A stretch of DNA of 64,000 nucleotides from Metabacillus flavus (GTDB lineage Bacteria; Bacillota; Bacilli; Bacillales; Bacillaceae). Numbering within the stretch: the first letter of the stretch is position 1; the number at the start of each line of letters is the position of its first letter. Of this stretch, positions 37,572-45,921 are shown piece after piece. The notes beneath the pieces were generated by a model. The model saw only the letters and a program-made list of their open reading frames with translations. It was not told where the DNA came from and did no database searches. Made by a program: the position numbers and the translations under genes. The stretch covers positions 2,294,001 through 2,358,000 of the forward strand of contig NZ_JAGVRK010000001.1 of NCBI RefSeq assembly GCF_018283675.1. Reading direction: 5' to 3'.

Positions 37572-38012
37572 TTAATTAACCAAAGCTTTACTTTTCGATA
37601 AATGCTTTGTCAATTTAACCGATGTCCCTAGAGAAGGGGCTGATTCCACTTGAATATCATCCATAAAATTCTCCATTATGGTAAAACCCATTCCGGACCG
37701 TTCAAGCTCAGGTTTCGTTGTAAAAAGAGGCTGTCTTGCTTCTTCCAGATCATGAATGCCCATCCCTTCATCACGGATGGTAAGCTGGACGACTTCCTCC
37801 TCTAAAGAGGCCGTAATATAGACGATACCGCTCGGATCATTGTTGTAGCCGTGAATAATCGCATTTGTAACAGCTTCAGATACGACCGTTTTAATTTCCG
37901 TCAGCTCATCCATTGTTGGATCAAGCTGGGCAATGAATGCAGCGATCGTTACTCTTGCGAAAGATTCATTTTGGCTAAGGGCTGAAAACTGCAGCTCCAT
38001 TTGATTTTTCAT
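37572..38012 (-). CDS. spoIIAB: Anti-sigma F factor / SpoIIAA kinase SpoIIAB
   Basis: A 146-residue GHKL-fold protein that sequesters sigma-F and phosphorylates SpoIIAA. The Bergerat ATP site is visible: N box [15 protein letters not shown]1 box [13 protein letters not shown] and G2 region [11 protein letters not shown]. Its ATG shares one base with the spoIIAA stop, giving coupled translation. Confidence 0.97.
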   Translation of the reverse strand: MKNQMELQFSALSQNESFARVTIAAFIAQLDPTMDELTEIKTVVSEAVTNAIIHGYNNDPSGIVYITASLEEEVVQLTIRDEGMGIHDLEEARQPLFTTKPELERSGMGFTIMENFMDDIQVESAPSLGTSVKLTKHLSKSKALVN

Positions 38013-38365
38013 TATGAAGCCACCCCCAATGTCTGAAGCGCTTTTTCTTCATCTTCTTCCAAACGGACAATTTTAAACAGACCCGACATATCAAAGAGAC
38101 GCTGAATCGACGGGGAAATGGAGCATACAACCATTTCTCCCCCGCGCTGCTTAATTTGCTTATAACGGCCCAGGATGACACCAAGACCCGAACTGTCCAT
38201 AAACATGAGGTTTCCAAGGTTCAGGATGATATGTTTCACTTGGCCCTCTTCTAAAATTTCATTCACCTTTGACCGTAATTCGTCCGTACTGTGATGATCT
38301 AATTCACCCGATAGACGAATGCACAGCACAGATTCTCGAACGCTAAGTTCAACGGCTAGACTCAT
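38012..38365 (-). CDS. spoIIAA: Anti-anti-sigma F factor SpoIIAA
   Basis: A 117-residue STAS-domain protein. The phosphorylated serine is Ser58 in [16 protein letters not shown], the same position as in B. subtilis. Unphosphorylated SpoIIAA displaces sigma-F from SpoIIAB after the SpoIIE phosphatase acts. The ATG at 38365 has AAGGAGG 8 bases upstream; the TTG two codons before it is less well placed. Confidence 0.97.
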   Translation of the reverse strand: MSLAVELSVRESVLCIRLSGELDHHSTDELRSKVNEILEEGQVKHIILNLGNLMFMDSSGLGVILGRYKQIKQRGGEMVVCSISPSIQRLFDMSGLFKIVRLEEDEEKALQTLGVAS

Positions 38366-38398
38366 CTGCAATTCCTCCTTGTTCAGTGCTTGTATGAG

Positions 38399-38428
38399 TC
38401 TTTCGTTTTTCCTTAGGCGTTTTCCTGC
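38399..38428 (-). promoter_or_regulatory. Candidate sigma-H promoter of the spoIIA operon
   Basis: On the minus strand GCAGGAAAA (38420-38428) fits the sigma-H -35 RNAGGAWWW exactly, and AACGAAAGA (38399-38407), 12 bp downstream, fits RNNGAATWW at seven of nine positions. spoIIA is a known sigma-H/Spo0A target in B. subtilis. Confidence 0.5.
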
Positions 38429-38460
38429 CCCTTGACAAAACTAGTGGTCTTTCGGCACAA

Positions 38461-39621
38461 TCAGCCAGCTTTTGTAAAGTCCGACATGACCCGTTTGAAT
38501 AAGGACCACCAGCTTGCCGTTTTAATATCCTTTTCGGCCATGAGCGGACTTTTCGCTACTACCGCTCCGTCTTTTTTCAGGACGAGCATTCCAAGAACAT
38601 CCCCTTTTTTCAAAGGAGCAGCCAGGTTCTTTTTAGGGATAACCTCTTTTGTAATGTTTTTCGTATTTTCTCCCTTTTTTGTAAGAAGAGAGATCGGCTC
38701 AGATGTCACAAGATTTACGGTTTGATCGCTGCCTTTGCTTACTTTTTGAACGCCGATTACTTCACTTCTCTTATAGAGCGGATGGGTTTCATATTGACTG
38801 AAAGCATAATCAAGCATCTTTGTTACTTGATTGTTCCGGTCCTTTGGCGTTTCTGCGCCCATTACGACGGCAATCACTCTCATGTTCCCTTTTTTCGCAG
38901 TAGCTGTCAGACAATATTTCGCTTCATTCGTAAAGCCGGTTTTCACCCCATCTACTCCAGGATAGAATTTTACAAGCCGGTTCGTATTGACAAGCCAGAA
39001 TTTCTTATCTGTATCCGTTCTTAAGTAATCTTCATATTTCCCTGTATACTTTGTAATATTTTCATATTTCAAAAGCTCCTTCCCCATAACCGCCATGTCA
39101 TGGGCCGTGCTGTAATGTCCTTTTTCAGGCAAGCCGGTTGTATTTTCAAAATGGGTGTTTTTCAGTCCGAGTTCAGCAGCTTTCTTATTCATCAGCTCAA
39201 CAAATCCATCCTCTGAACCACCAAGATGCTCAGCCATCGCGACGGATGCGTCATTTCCTGAACCGATTGCAATCCCTCTAAGCATTTCATCAGCTGTCAT
39301 TTCTTCTCCCGGCTCAAGGAAAATTTGTGATCCTCCCATGGAAGCCGCATATTCGCTTGTTCTGATTTTATCCGATAGCTTCAGATTCCCCTTATCAAAT
39401 GCATCCATAATAAGAATCATCGTCATGATTTTCGTCATACTTGCCGGCGGAAGCTGTTCATCACTATTTTTTTCATAGAGGATTTTGCCTGTATCCCGCT
39501 CAATCAGCACAGCAGACTTTGCCTGCGGCGCCAAATTCAGGCTGTTTTCTTTTGCAAATGCTCCTTGTGCAATCGTACAAAGGAAGCAAACAATTAATAG
39601 CATGGAAAAACTTTTTTTCAT
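38461..39621 (-). CDS. dacF: D-alanyl-D-alanine carboxypeptidase DacF
   Basis: A 386-residue exported PBP5-type carboxypeptidase, paralogous to dacB in this window. Signal peptide about 1-23 (ending GAFA); active site Ser61-Met-Thr-Lys64 in PPASMTKIM, SGN in GSGNDASVA, and KTG in GVKTGFTNEAKY; then the C-terminal PBP5 domain. In B. subtilis it is expressed in the forespore and its transcript reads into spoIIA. The ATG at 39621 has GGGAGGG at 8-base spacing. Confidence 0.95.
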   Translation of the reverse strand: MKKSFSMLLIVCFLCTIAQGAFAKENSLNLAPQAKSAVLIERDTGKILYEKNSDEQLPPASMTKIMTMILIMDAFDKGNLKLSDKIRTSEYAASMGGSQIFLEPGEEMTADEMLRGIAIGSGNDASVAMAEHLGGSEDGFVELMNKKAAELGLKNTHFENTTGLPEKGHYSTAHDMAVMGKELLKYENITKYTGKYEDYLRTDTDKKFWLVNTNRLVKFYPGVDGVKTGFTNEAKYCLTATAKKGNMRVIAVVMGAETPKDRNNQVTKMLDYAFSQYETHPLYKRSEVIGVQKVSKGSDQTVNLVTSEPISLLTKKGENTKNITKEVIPKKNLAAPLKKGDVLGMLVLKKDGAVVAKSPLMAEKDIKTASWWSLFKRVMSDFTKAG

Positions 39622-39723
39622 TTCCAAACCCTCCCAATTAAGATACAGTCCATTTTCTCCAATCCGGGCGGGATTATACATCCAGGTTTATGAAAAAGGT
39701 AGATCCGTTATTTGAGGTTTCGA

Positions 39724-39756
39724 TAGGTTCTACTATAAGGAAGGCACAAATATTCA
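39724..39756 (-). promoter_or_regulatory. Possible forespore (sigma-F/sigma-G) promoter of dacF
   Basis: On the minus strand TGAATA (39751-39756) is an exact sigma-G -35; 17 bp downstream GTAGAACCTA (39724-39733) fits the sigma-F -10 GGNNANANTR at most positions. The -10 is weak for sigma-G. Confidence 0.35.
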
Positions 39757-39778
39757 GTAACTAAAACTGGGGGAAAAG

Positions 39779-39811
39779 AAAAAAGCGAAGGATCATTGAC
39801 CCTTCGCTTCA
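39779..39811 (-). terminator. Terminator of the drm-punA-pdp operon
   Basis: On the minus strand AAGCGAAGGGTC pairs with GATCCTTCGCTT around an AAT loop and is followed by TTTTC. Confidence 0.88.
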
Positions 39812-39815
39812 GAAA

Positions 39816-41120
39816 TTATTCGGTTATCGTTGCATAGATCAGCTTTGGCGCATCGACTTTTTCAGAGCTCAGTTTGATGCTATCGTAAAGCTTTTCCCTT
39901 ACTTCTTTTATATCTTCCTGATTGCTGTGGATGGTCACGAGGGATTCACCCTTCATTACTTGATCACCGATTTTTTTATTCAGGACAAGTCCTACAGCCA
40001 AATCAATAACGGATTCCTTCGTTGCTCTTCCTGCACCTAGCCACATAGCAGCTGTTCCAACAGCATCGGCAGCGATTTCGCTGACGTATCCGTCTTCTTT
40101 TGCTTCAAGCTCTGTTATGAATGACGCTTTCGGAAGGTCTTCAGGGCGGTCAACGACTGATGCATCACCGCCTTGAGCCTCCAGGAATGTTTTAAAGGTT
40201 TCAATCGCTTTTCCGCTGTCAATCGCTTCCTGAAGAAGTGTTCTCGCTTCTTCAAGGCTTGAAGCTTTTTCTGCAAGATAAACCATGTAGCTGCCGAGCG
40301 TCATGCAAAGCTCCTGCAAGTCCTCCGGGCCTTCTCCATTGAGCGTATCAATCGCTTCTTTGATTTCCAGCGCATTTCCGATAGCAAGACCAAGCGGCTG
40401 GCTCATATCAGAAATGACGGCCATCGTTCTGCGGCCGACTTCATTCCCGATTTCAACCATGGATTGAGCAAGCTCTTTGGATTTTTCCAATTCCTTCATG
40501 AAAGCCCCTGATCCTGTTTTAACATCAAGAACGATCGCGTCTGCGCCTGCAGCAATTTTTTTGCTCATGATGGAGCTCGCAATAAGCGGGATGCTATTAA
40601 CAGTTGCGGTAACATCTCTTAATGAATAAAGCTTTTTATCCGCTGGTGTTAAATTGCCGCTCTGTCCTATAACGGCAAGCTTATTCTTGTTTACTAAACG
40701 AATAAATTCATCATTCTCAATTTCGGTATGGAAGCCGGGTACCGCTTCAAGCTTATCAATTGTTCCGCCTGTGTGGCCAAGTCCTCTTCCTGACATTTTC
40801 GCAACTGGCACGCCTACTGCTGCTACAAGCGGGCCGAGCACTAATGTCGTTGTATCCCCAACGCCGCCCGTTGAGTGCTTGTCTACTTTGATTCCTTCAA
40901 TTTCCTTCAAACTGATCGTTTCACCGGAATGAACCATGGCCATTGTCAAGTCGGCGCGTTCTTTTGCCGTCATGTTCTGGAAAAACACTGCCATCGTAAA
41001 GGCGCTTACTTGATAATCCGGAATATCCCCATTTGTATATCCCTCAACGAGATAGTTGATTTCCTCTGTTGTGAGCTCATATCCATCGCGCTTTTTTTGA
41101 ATCAAATCGACCATTCTCAT
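39816..41120 (-). CDS. pdp: Pyrimidine-nucleoside phosphorylase
   Basis: A 434-residue enzyme that phosphorolyses uridine, thymidine and deoxyuridine. The family signature [17 protein letters not shown] is present, as are the phosphate-binding [13 protein letters not shown] and the C-terminal lipoyl-like beta domain. The start overlaps the punA stop by 4 bp. Together with punA and drm it sends nucleoside sugars into the pentose and glycolytic pathways. Confidence 0.95.
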   Translation of the reverse strand: MRMVDLIQKKRDGYELTTEEINYLVEGYTNGDIPDYQVSAFTMAVFFQNMTAKERADLTMAMVHSGETISLKEIEGIKVDKHSTGGVGDTTTLVLGPLVAAVGVPVAKMSGRGLGHTGGTIDKLEAVPGFHTEIENDEFIRLVNKNKLAVIGQSGNLTPADKKLYSLRDVTATVNSIPLIASSIMSKKIAAGADAIVLDVKTGSGAFMKELEKSKELAQSMVEIGNEVGRRTMAVISDMSQPLGLAIGNALEIKEAIDTLNGEGPEDLQELCMTLGSYMVYLAEKASSLEEARTLLQEAIDSGKAIETFKTFLEAQGGDASVVDRPEDLPKASFITELEAKEDGYVSEIAADAVGTAAMWLGAGRATKESVIDLAVGLVLNKKIGDQVMKGESLVTIHSNQEDIKEVREKLYDSIKLSSEKVDAPKLIYATITE

Positions 41121-41947
41121 GCTGTTGCACCCGCTTCCACAATTTTTTCAACTGCCCCTTTTACAAGGCTTAAGAAGTTGGATTTCACCTTCTCTGTTGT
41201 TTCGATTACTTCATCATGGGATAAAGGCTGATCCAAAATTCCGGCAGCCATATTGGATATACATGAAATGCCAAGGACATTCAGACCTGCATGCCGAGCC
41301 GCAATCACTTCAGGTACGGTCGACATTCCTACTGCATCTCCCCCCAGAACTCTCAGCATTTTAATTTCTGCAGGAGTTTCGTAAACGGGGCCAGTATTGG
41401 CTACATAAACACCTTCCTGGATTTTGATGTCCAACTCGTTTGCCGTTTCCTTTGCTAAACCGAGCAGATCCCTGCTGTAAGCCTGTGAAAGGTCAGGAAA
41501 ACGAACACCGAGTTCTTTATCGTTCGGGCCAATCAATGGATTGGTTCCCATATTGTTGATGTGATCACGGATCAGCATCAGGTCGCCCGGCTCAAATTCT
41601 TCGTTGATACCGCCTGCTGCGTTCGTAACGATTAGCGTTTTAATTCCAATCTGCTTCATCACACGTACCGGCAGGACAACCTTTTGCATATCGTACCCTT
41701 CATAAAAGTGGAACCTGCCCTGCATGGCAATAACGTTCGCGCCTCTCAACTTGCCATATACAAGCTGGCCTGCATGTCCTTCAACGGTGGAAACAGGAAA
41801 TCCAGGTATGTCCTCGTAAGGCATTTTTACCGCTTCCTCAATTTCATCTGCTAAGACCCCAAGTCCCGATCCGAGGATTAACCCGATTTCCGGCGCCTGA
41901 CCGATTTTCGACTGGATATAATCCGCTGCTGTGCTCATTTCATTCAT
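41117..41947 (-). CDS. punA: Purine nucleoside phosphorylase
   Basis: A 276-residue trimeric-type phosphorylase for guanosine and inosine. Motifs: [43 protein letters not shown] and [16 protein letters not shown] (partial family signature). It lies 5 bp downstream of drm and overlaps pdp by 4 bp. B. subtilis uses the symbol pupG for the orthologue. Confidence 0.95.
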   Translation of the reverse strand: MNEMSTAADYIQSKIGQAPEIGLILGSGLGVLADEIEEAVKMPYEDIPGFPVSTVEGHAGQLVYGKLRGANVIAMQGRFHFYEGYDMQKVVLPVRVMKQIGIKTLIVTNAAGGINEEFEPGDLMLIRDHINNMGTNPLIGPNDKELGVRFPDLSQAYSRDLLGLAKETANELDIKIQEGVYVANTGPVYETPAEIKMLRVLGGDAVGMSTVPEVIAARHAGLNVLGISCISNMAAGILDQPLSHDEVIETTEKVKSNFLSLVKGAVEKIVEAGATA

Positions 41948-41952
41948 ACCGC

Positions 41953-43146
41953 TTATCCCTCCTCTTTTATCTCTTTTAAAAAGCTTGTTCCGTATTCAGG
42001 CATTTGCACCTGGAAATTGTCTGCGATTGAAGCTCCAAGATCAGCAAATGTTTTTCTAACCGGTATTTCTCCGCCTTGACTCATCCGCGGACTGTAAGCC
42101 AATAAAGGAACGTATTCTCTCGTATGGTCGGTTCCGTGATGAATCGGATCATTTCCATGATCCGCCGTAATCATGAGCAAATCATCTTCAGTTAATTTTT
42201 CAAAAACCTCAGGAAGACGTGCATCGAACTCCTCAAGTGCTTTTCCATATCCTTCAGGATCGCGGCGATGGCCAAACAGGGCATCAAAGTCAACAAGGTT
42301 CAGAAAGCTGATGCCGGTGAATGGACGGTCCATCACTTCAATAAATTGGTCCATCCCATCCATGTTTGACTTCGTTCTGATGGAGTCTGTAATCCCTTCC
42401 CCGTCATAAATATCGGAGATTTTCCCGATGGCGATTACATCGTAATCCGCATCCTTCAGCTCATCCAATACCGTTCTGCCAAATGGCTTTAACGCGTAAT
42501 CATGTCTGTTTGATGTTCTTGTCCAATTTCCCGGTTCCCCGATGAACGGTCTTGCAATGACACGTCCTAATTTAAACGGCTCAGTCATAGTCAGCTTTCT
42601 TGCCTTCTCGCAAATATCATATAATTCGTCAATCGGAACAATCTCTTCGTGAGCGGCAATTTGCAGAACGGAATCCGCGGAGGTGTACACAATTAAATCT
42701 CCCGTTTTCACATGCTGTTCGCCCAGCTCGTCGAGAATTTCTGTCCCGGAAGCCGGCTTGTTTCCAATGATTTTTCTTCCTGTTTCCTTTTCAAGCTGAT
42801 CAGTCAATTCTTTCGGAAAGCCTTCCGGAAATACCTGGAAAGGCTCGCTGATGTTCAGCCCCATGATCTCCCAATGCCCGGTCATCGTATCTTTACCGCT
42901 TGACGCCTCCTGCATTTTCGTATAAAAAGCCTTTGGCTGCTCCGGCACCGGAATTCCTTTAATTTCTCGAATACTGCTAAGTCCGAGCTTTGCCATATTC
43001 GGCATATTCAGCCCGTTCATTTTTTCAGCTATGTGACCTAATGTATCCGCGCCTTCATCGTTGAATTCTTTTGCATCCGGTGCTTCCCCGATGCCAACTG
43101 AATCAAGGACGATAACAAACACCCTTTTATATGTATAGTTACTCAT
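41953..43146 (-). CDS. drm: Phosphopentomutase
   Basis: A 397-residue alkaline-phosphatase superfamily enzyme (DeoB) that converts (deoxy)ribose 1-phosphate to the 5-phosphate. Metal-binding elements [13 protein letters not shown] near the N-terminus, [10 protein letters not shown] around the phospho-threonine, and [22 protein letters not shown] are intact (shown in pieces: [15 protein letters not shown]). GAGGAGG lies 6 bases before the ATG at 43146. First gene of the nucleoside catabolic operon, preceded by a promoter and a palindromic site. Confidence 0.96.
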   Translation of the reverse strand: MSNYTYKRVFVIVLDSVGIGEAPDAKEFNDEGADTLGHIAEKMNGLNMPNMAKLGLSSIREIKGIPVPEQPKAFYTKMQEASSGKDTMTGHWEIMGLNISEPFQVFPEGFPKELTDQLEKETGRKIIGNKPASGTEILDELGEQHVKTGDLIVYTSADSVLQIAAHEEIVPIDELYDICEKARKLTMTEPFKLGRVIARPFIGEPGNWTRTSNRHDYALKPFGRTVLDELKDADYDVIAIGKISDIYDGEGITDSIRTKSNMDGMDQFIEVMDRPFTGISFLNLVDFDALFGHRRDPEGYGKALEEFDARLPEVFEKLTEDDLLMITADHGNDPIHHGTDHTREYVPLLAYSPRMSQGGEIPVRKTFADLGASIADNFQVQMPEYGTSFLKEIKEEG

Positions 43147-43191
43147 AGAAACCCTCCTCAAAATCGGGATTTTTTCATAACGAAGCCATCC

Positions 43192-43207
43192 TGTCAGAAG
43201 TCTGACA
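43192..43207. promoter_or_regulatory. Perfect palindrome at the drm start site, candidate operator
   Basis: TGTCAGA-AG-TCTGACA is a perfect 7-bp inverted repeat with a 2-bp centre. It covers the expected transcription start, just downstream of the -10 at 43213-43218, a typical repressor position. Confidence 0.55.
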
Positions 43208-43212
43208 ACCTC

Positions 43213-43242
43213 ATTATAAACCGGTTACAAACAACCTGACAA
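43213..43242 (-). promoter_or_regulatory. sigma-A type promoter of drm-punA-pdp
   Basis: On the minus strand TTGTCA (43237-43242) and TATAAT (43213-43218) with an 18-bp spacer. Confidence 0.65.
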
Positions 43243-43311
43243 TCTTAATCCCGTATATAAGCAGTATTCCTTTAATTTGGAGAAGAATGTCAAAGATCGT
43301 AAGACATATAG

Positions 43312-43345
43312 AAAAAACCCCCTTATTAAAGCAAGGGGGTTTACG
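43312..43345 (-). terminator. Terminator of xerD
   Basis: On the minus strand AAACCCCCTTGC and the GGGGGTTTTTT half pair around TTTAATA; T-rich after the stem. It overlaps the xerD stop codon. Confidence 0.85.
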
Positions 43346-44231
43346 CTCTTGGATGAAACTGCTGATACACATCTTTTAATCTTGTTTTCGACACATGTGT
43401 ATAGATTTGCGTGGTAGAAATATCTGCGTGACCCAGCATTTCCTGAACTGCCCTCAAATCGGCTCCATTTTCGAGCAGGTGCGTCGCAAATGAGTGCCTT
43501 AATGTATGGGGAGTCAATTCCTTTTGAATTCCAGCTTCCAGAGAAATTTTCTTGAGATTCTTCCAGAAACCCTGCCTTGTAATGCGCTTGCCGTGATGAT
43601 TTAGAAAGAGAGCATCCGTTTTTTCTTTCCTGCTGGCAAGCTTAACGCGGCCTTTTTCCAAATAATCTTGAATTGAACCGGCCGCTGTCCGTCCGATCGG
43701 CACAATTCGTTCTTTGCTGCCTTTGCCGAAGCAGCGAATAAAGCCCATTTCTAAATGAACATCAGCTAAATTAAGCTGCGTCATCTCGCTTACCCGTATT
43801 CCGGTAGCATACAAAAGCTCAAGCATCGCTTTGTCTCTGTATCCAAAAGGTGAATTCATTAACGGGGTGTCCATAAGTTTCTCTACTTCCTGCAGGGATA
43901 AAACTTTAGGAAGCGTCCGTTCAACCTGGGGTGTTTCAATGTGGACAGAAGGATCCTGATCAACCGCTCTTTCACGAAGCAAAAATTGATGAAACGCCCT
44001 AATTGAAGCAACATGGCGGGCAATTGTTTTGCTCGATTTGCTGCTCTCTTTAAGCATCTTTAAAAATTGAATAATATGGACTCTTGACACCTTATTCAGG
44101 CTGTCCAATTCCTGCTCAGTCAAAAACCGCAGATAATTTTTCAAATCTCTCTCATAGGAAACAACGGTGTTATGCGATAAACCCCGTTCTACGACCATGT
44201 AATGAATGAAATCTTTTAGCTGATCATTCAC
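43341..44231 (-). CDS. xerD: Site-specific tyrosine recombinase XerD
   Basis: A 296-residue recombinase that, with its XerC-type partner CodV, resolves chromosome dimers at dif. N-terminal SAM-like core-binding domain (1 to about 90) and catalytic domain with the conserved residues Arg in [12 protein letters not shown], Lys near [28 protein letters not shown] (His and Arg; shown as [12 protein letters not shown]), [15 protein letters not shown] with the nucleophile Tyr. No mobile element is attached; the position downstream of fur and yqzK is the normal chromosomal one (B. subtilis ripX). Confidence 0.95.
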   Translation of the reverse strand: MNDQLKDFIHYMVVERGLSHNTVVSYERDLKNYLRFLTEQELDSLNKVSRVHIIQFLKMLKESSKSSKTIARHVASIRAFHQFLLRERAVDQDPSVHIETPQVERTLPKVLSLQEVEKLMDTPLMNSPFGYRDKAMLELLYATGIRVSEMTQLNLADVHLEMGFIRCFGKGSKERIVPIGRTAAGSIQDYLEKGRVKLASRKEKTDALFLNHHGKRITRQGFWKNLKKISLEAGIQKELTPHTLRHSFATHLLENGADLRAVQEMLGHADISTTQIYTHVSKTRLKDVYQQFHPRA

Positions 44232-44237
44232 ATTCCT

Positions 44238-44465
44238 CTACTCCCCATCTGAATAAAAGAAGAAAAGACGGCTCAGCCACTGATCTGGCTGATTCTCCAC
44301 CATCTTTGTTACCTTCAGCGCCGATCCTTCAGGAGGATCATACCGATGGTAATCCTGATACTCTAAGTTAATCCAAATAATAGCATAGTAGAAGAGAATC
44401 GTAAATCCAGTAAAGACAATGAATACTTTAAACATGTCTACTCCCGCTTGCAAATATCGTTTCAT
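44238..44465 (-). CDS. yqzK: YqzK family membrane protein (DUF4227)
   Basis: A 75-residue protein with one N-terminal transmembrane helix (about residues 10-30, MFKVFIVFTGFTILFYYAII) and a short extracytoplasmic tail with YHRYDPPEGSA. Its location between fur and xerD and its sequence match YqzK. Function unknown. CGGAGG lies 6 bases before the ATG. Confidence 0.85.
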   Translation of the reverse strand: MKRYLQAGVDMFKVFIVFTGFTILFYYAIIWINLEYQDYHRYDPPEGSALKVTKMVENQPDQWLSRLFFFYSDGE

Positions 44466-44550
44466 GAGGGCCTCCGAAGTCTTGTCTCATTTTTTAGATA
44501 CTCCATTATATGCCGGAACGCCTTGCTTTTATACGAATCGGAGGGAAAGA

Positions 44551-44586
44551 AAAAAGACCTTTCCGCTAAGGTGGAAAGGTCTTATG
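44551..44586 (-). terminator. Terminator of fur
   Basis: On the minus strand AAGACCTTTCCACC pairs with GCGGAAAGGTCTT around TTA and is followed by TTTTTC. Confidence 0.9.
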
Positions 44587-44591
44587 TATTC

Positions 44592-45056
44592 TTATTCACT
44601 TTGTTCCTGATCTTCTTTTTTCTGCTGGCATTTTACGCAAATTCCGTGAAAGGTAAGACGGTGGTCCATTATTTTAAACTTCCAATCTCTCTCCACGATT
44701 TCTTCTACATCTTCAAGCAAGTCATCTTCAATTTCAGCTACTGCTCCACATTCAATGCACACTAAGTGGTGATGAAAATGAGCTGCTCCCTCTTTCCGCA
44801 AATCGTAACGGGATACACCATCACCAAAGTTTATTTTATCGATAATTTTCAGTTCTGTCAGTAATTCAAGCGTCCGATAGACCGTTGCCAAGCCAATTTC
44901 CGGAGATTTTTCCTTAACGAGGAGGTAAACATCTTCGGCACTCAGATGGTCTTCTTCATGTTCGAGCAAAACCCGAACGGTCGCTTCACGCTGTGGCGTT
45001 AACTTATAGCTAGAAGAATGGAGCTGCTTTTTAATCCGGTCAATGCGGTTTTCCAT
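44592..45056 (-). CDS. fur: Ferric uptake regulator Fur
   Basis: A 154-residue metalloregulator that represses iron acquisition genes when Fe2+ is bound. N-terminal winged helix (LTPQREATVRVLLEHEEDHLS, then IGLATVYRTLELL) and a C-terminal dimerisation domain with AHFHHHLVCIECGAV and a second CxxC in GICVKCQQ, which form the structural zinc site. Its place between spoIIM and yqzK-xerD identifies Fur rather than PerR or Zur. GGGAGG lies 9-10 bases before the ATG. A PerR box lies upstream. Confidence 0.93.
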   Translation of the reverse strand: MENRIDRIKKQLHSSSYKLTPQREATVRVLLEHEEDHLSAEDVYLLVKEKSPEIGLATVYRTLELLTELKIIDKINFGDGVSRYDLRKEGAAHFHHHLVCIECGAVAEIEDDLLEDVEEIVERDWKFKIMDHRLTFHGICVKCQQKKEDQEQSE

Positions 45057-45140
45057 GAACGATTTCCTCCCTCGCCGCTTCCTCAACCATTATAGCAGAA
45101 GAGCGAAAGGGTTCCAACTAAAATAATTACAATTAAAAGA

Positions 45141-45155
45141 TTATAATGATTATAA
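45141..45155. promoter_or_regulatory. PerR box upstream of fur
   Basis: TTATAATGATTATAA is a perfect match to the PerR operator TTATAATNATTATAA (7-1-7 inverted repeat). It lies 85 bp upstream of the fur start and overlaps TATAAT-like -10 candidates. fur is a known PerR target in B. subtilis, so the site is expected. Confidence 0.8.
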
Positions 45156-45169
45156 AATGAAAACGATTA

Positions 45170-45820
45170 TTATTTATTAACAATCTGTACGACCGCCTTC
45201 ATAAGTTCAGGGGAAGCAAATGCTTCCAAGACGGATGCTCCAGCGATCATAACAATGATTCCTGCAAAAACAGCTGCGTACTTAGAGAAGGATTGAAGCG
45301 GAGAGTCAATCAAGTTTCTTTTTTTATTTAACACGTACATGGCAAGCTTAAGGGAAAAAGAGATAGCTGCGGCACTCAGCACGATAAATCCAGGTATGAT
45401 CAAAATGTTTTGAGGGAGGATGGAAACAAACGAAAGGATGAACCCATTCCAGCCCATTTGATTGACAAGGAAGCCGACAGTAAATCCGACTACCATTCCC
45501 TTCAGGAACAGCATGATCAGGATAATAGGAAGTCCAATAATGGAAATGCCGAGAATCCAAATCAACCCGAGATATTTAACATTATGCATAAAGCTCTGCT
45601 GAAACATTTCGGTGGAATCAGCTACTTTTCCGTCCGTGACCTGTCCAAAAAATCGGCTGAGGTAAAAAAACAGATCTTCTTTCTGTGTGAATGTCATGCT
45701 GTTAACAATAATCGCACCGAATATAACCCCCATCATGAACAGCACGCAGACAAATAAATAAATGGATGAGTGATGTTTTATGTGATTCGCGATGAATGCT
45801 TTCATCGGCTGTCTTTTCAT
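45170..45820 (-). CDS. spoIIM: Stage II sporulation protein M
   Basis: A 216-residue polytopic membrane protein with five hydrophobic helices, the scaffold of the SpoIIDMP peptidoglycan-remodelling complex that drives forespore engulfment. Typical stretches are FVCVLFMMGVIFGAIIVNSM and FLKGMVVGFTVGFLVNQMGWNG (shown in part). SpoIID and SpoIIP are not in the window. GGGAGG lies 8 bases before the ATG. Confidence 0.95.
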   Translation of the reverse strand: MKRQPMKAFIANHIKHHSSIYLFVCVLFMMGVIFGAIIVNSMTFTQKEDLFFYLSRFFGQVTDGKVADSTEMFQQSFMHNVKYLGLIWILGISIIGLPIILIMLFLKGMVVGFTVGFLVNQMGWNGFILSFVSILPQNILIIPGFIVLSAAAISFSLKLAMYVLNKKRNLIDSPLQSFSKYAAVFAGIIVMIAGASVLEAFASPELMKAVVQIVNK

Positions 45821-45884
45821 ATACTTGTCCTCCCAAACCCTAGGTTAATAGATTGTATGCAGCTGGAAGGATAATATACCGAAG

Positions 45885-45914
45885 AAAAAGCTGCCCCTTT
45901 AGGAGCAGCTTCTC
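45885..45914 (-). terminator. Terminator of the PhoX-type phosphatase gene
   Basis: On the minus strand AAGCTGCTCC and GGGGCAGCTT pair around TAAA and are followed by TTTC. Confidence 0.85.
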
Positions 45915-45921
45915 GCCAAAA

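Noticed and set aside
43341-44231. Integrase of a mobile element
   Set aside because: The sequence is chromosomal XerD in its conserved fur-yqzK-xerD-drm context, with no attachment sites or phage genes.
44592-45056. PerR or Zur identity for this Fur-family protein
   Set aside because: Context between spoIIM and yqzK-xerD and the HHHLVCIECG segment favour Fur; the PerR site upstream also fits fur as target.
45155-45175. Second Fur-type box (AACGATTATTATT) next to the PerR box
   Set aside because: It matches only a half-site of the 7-1-7 operator.
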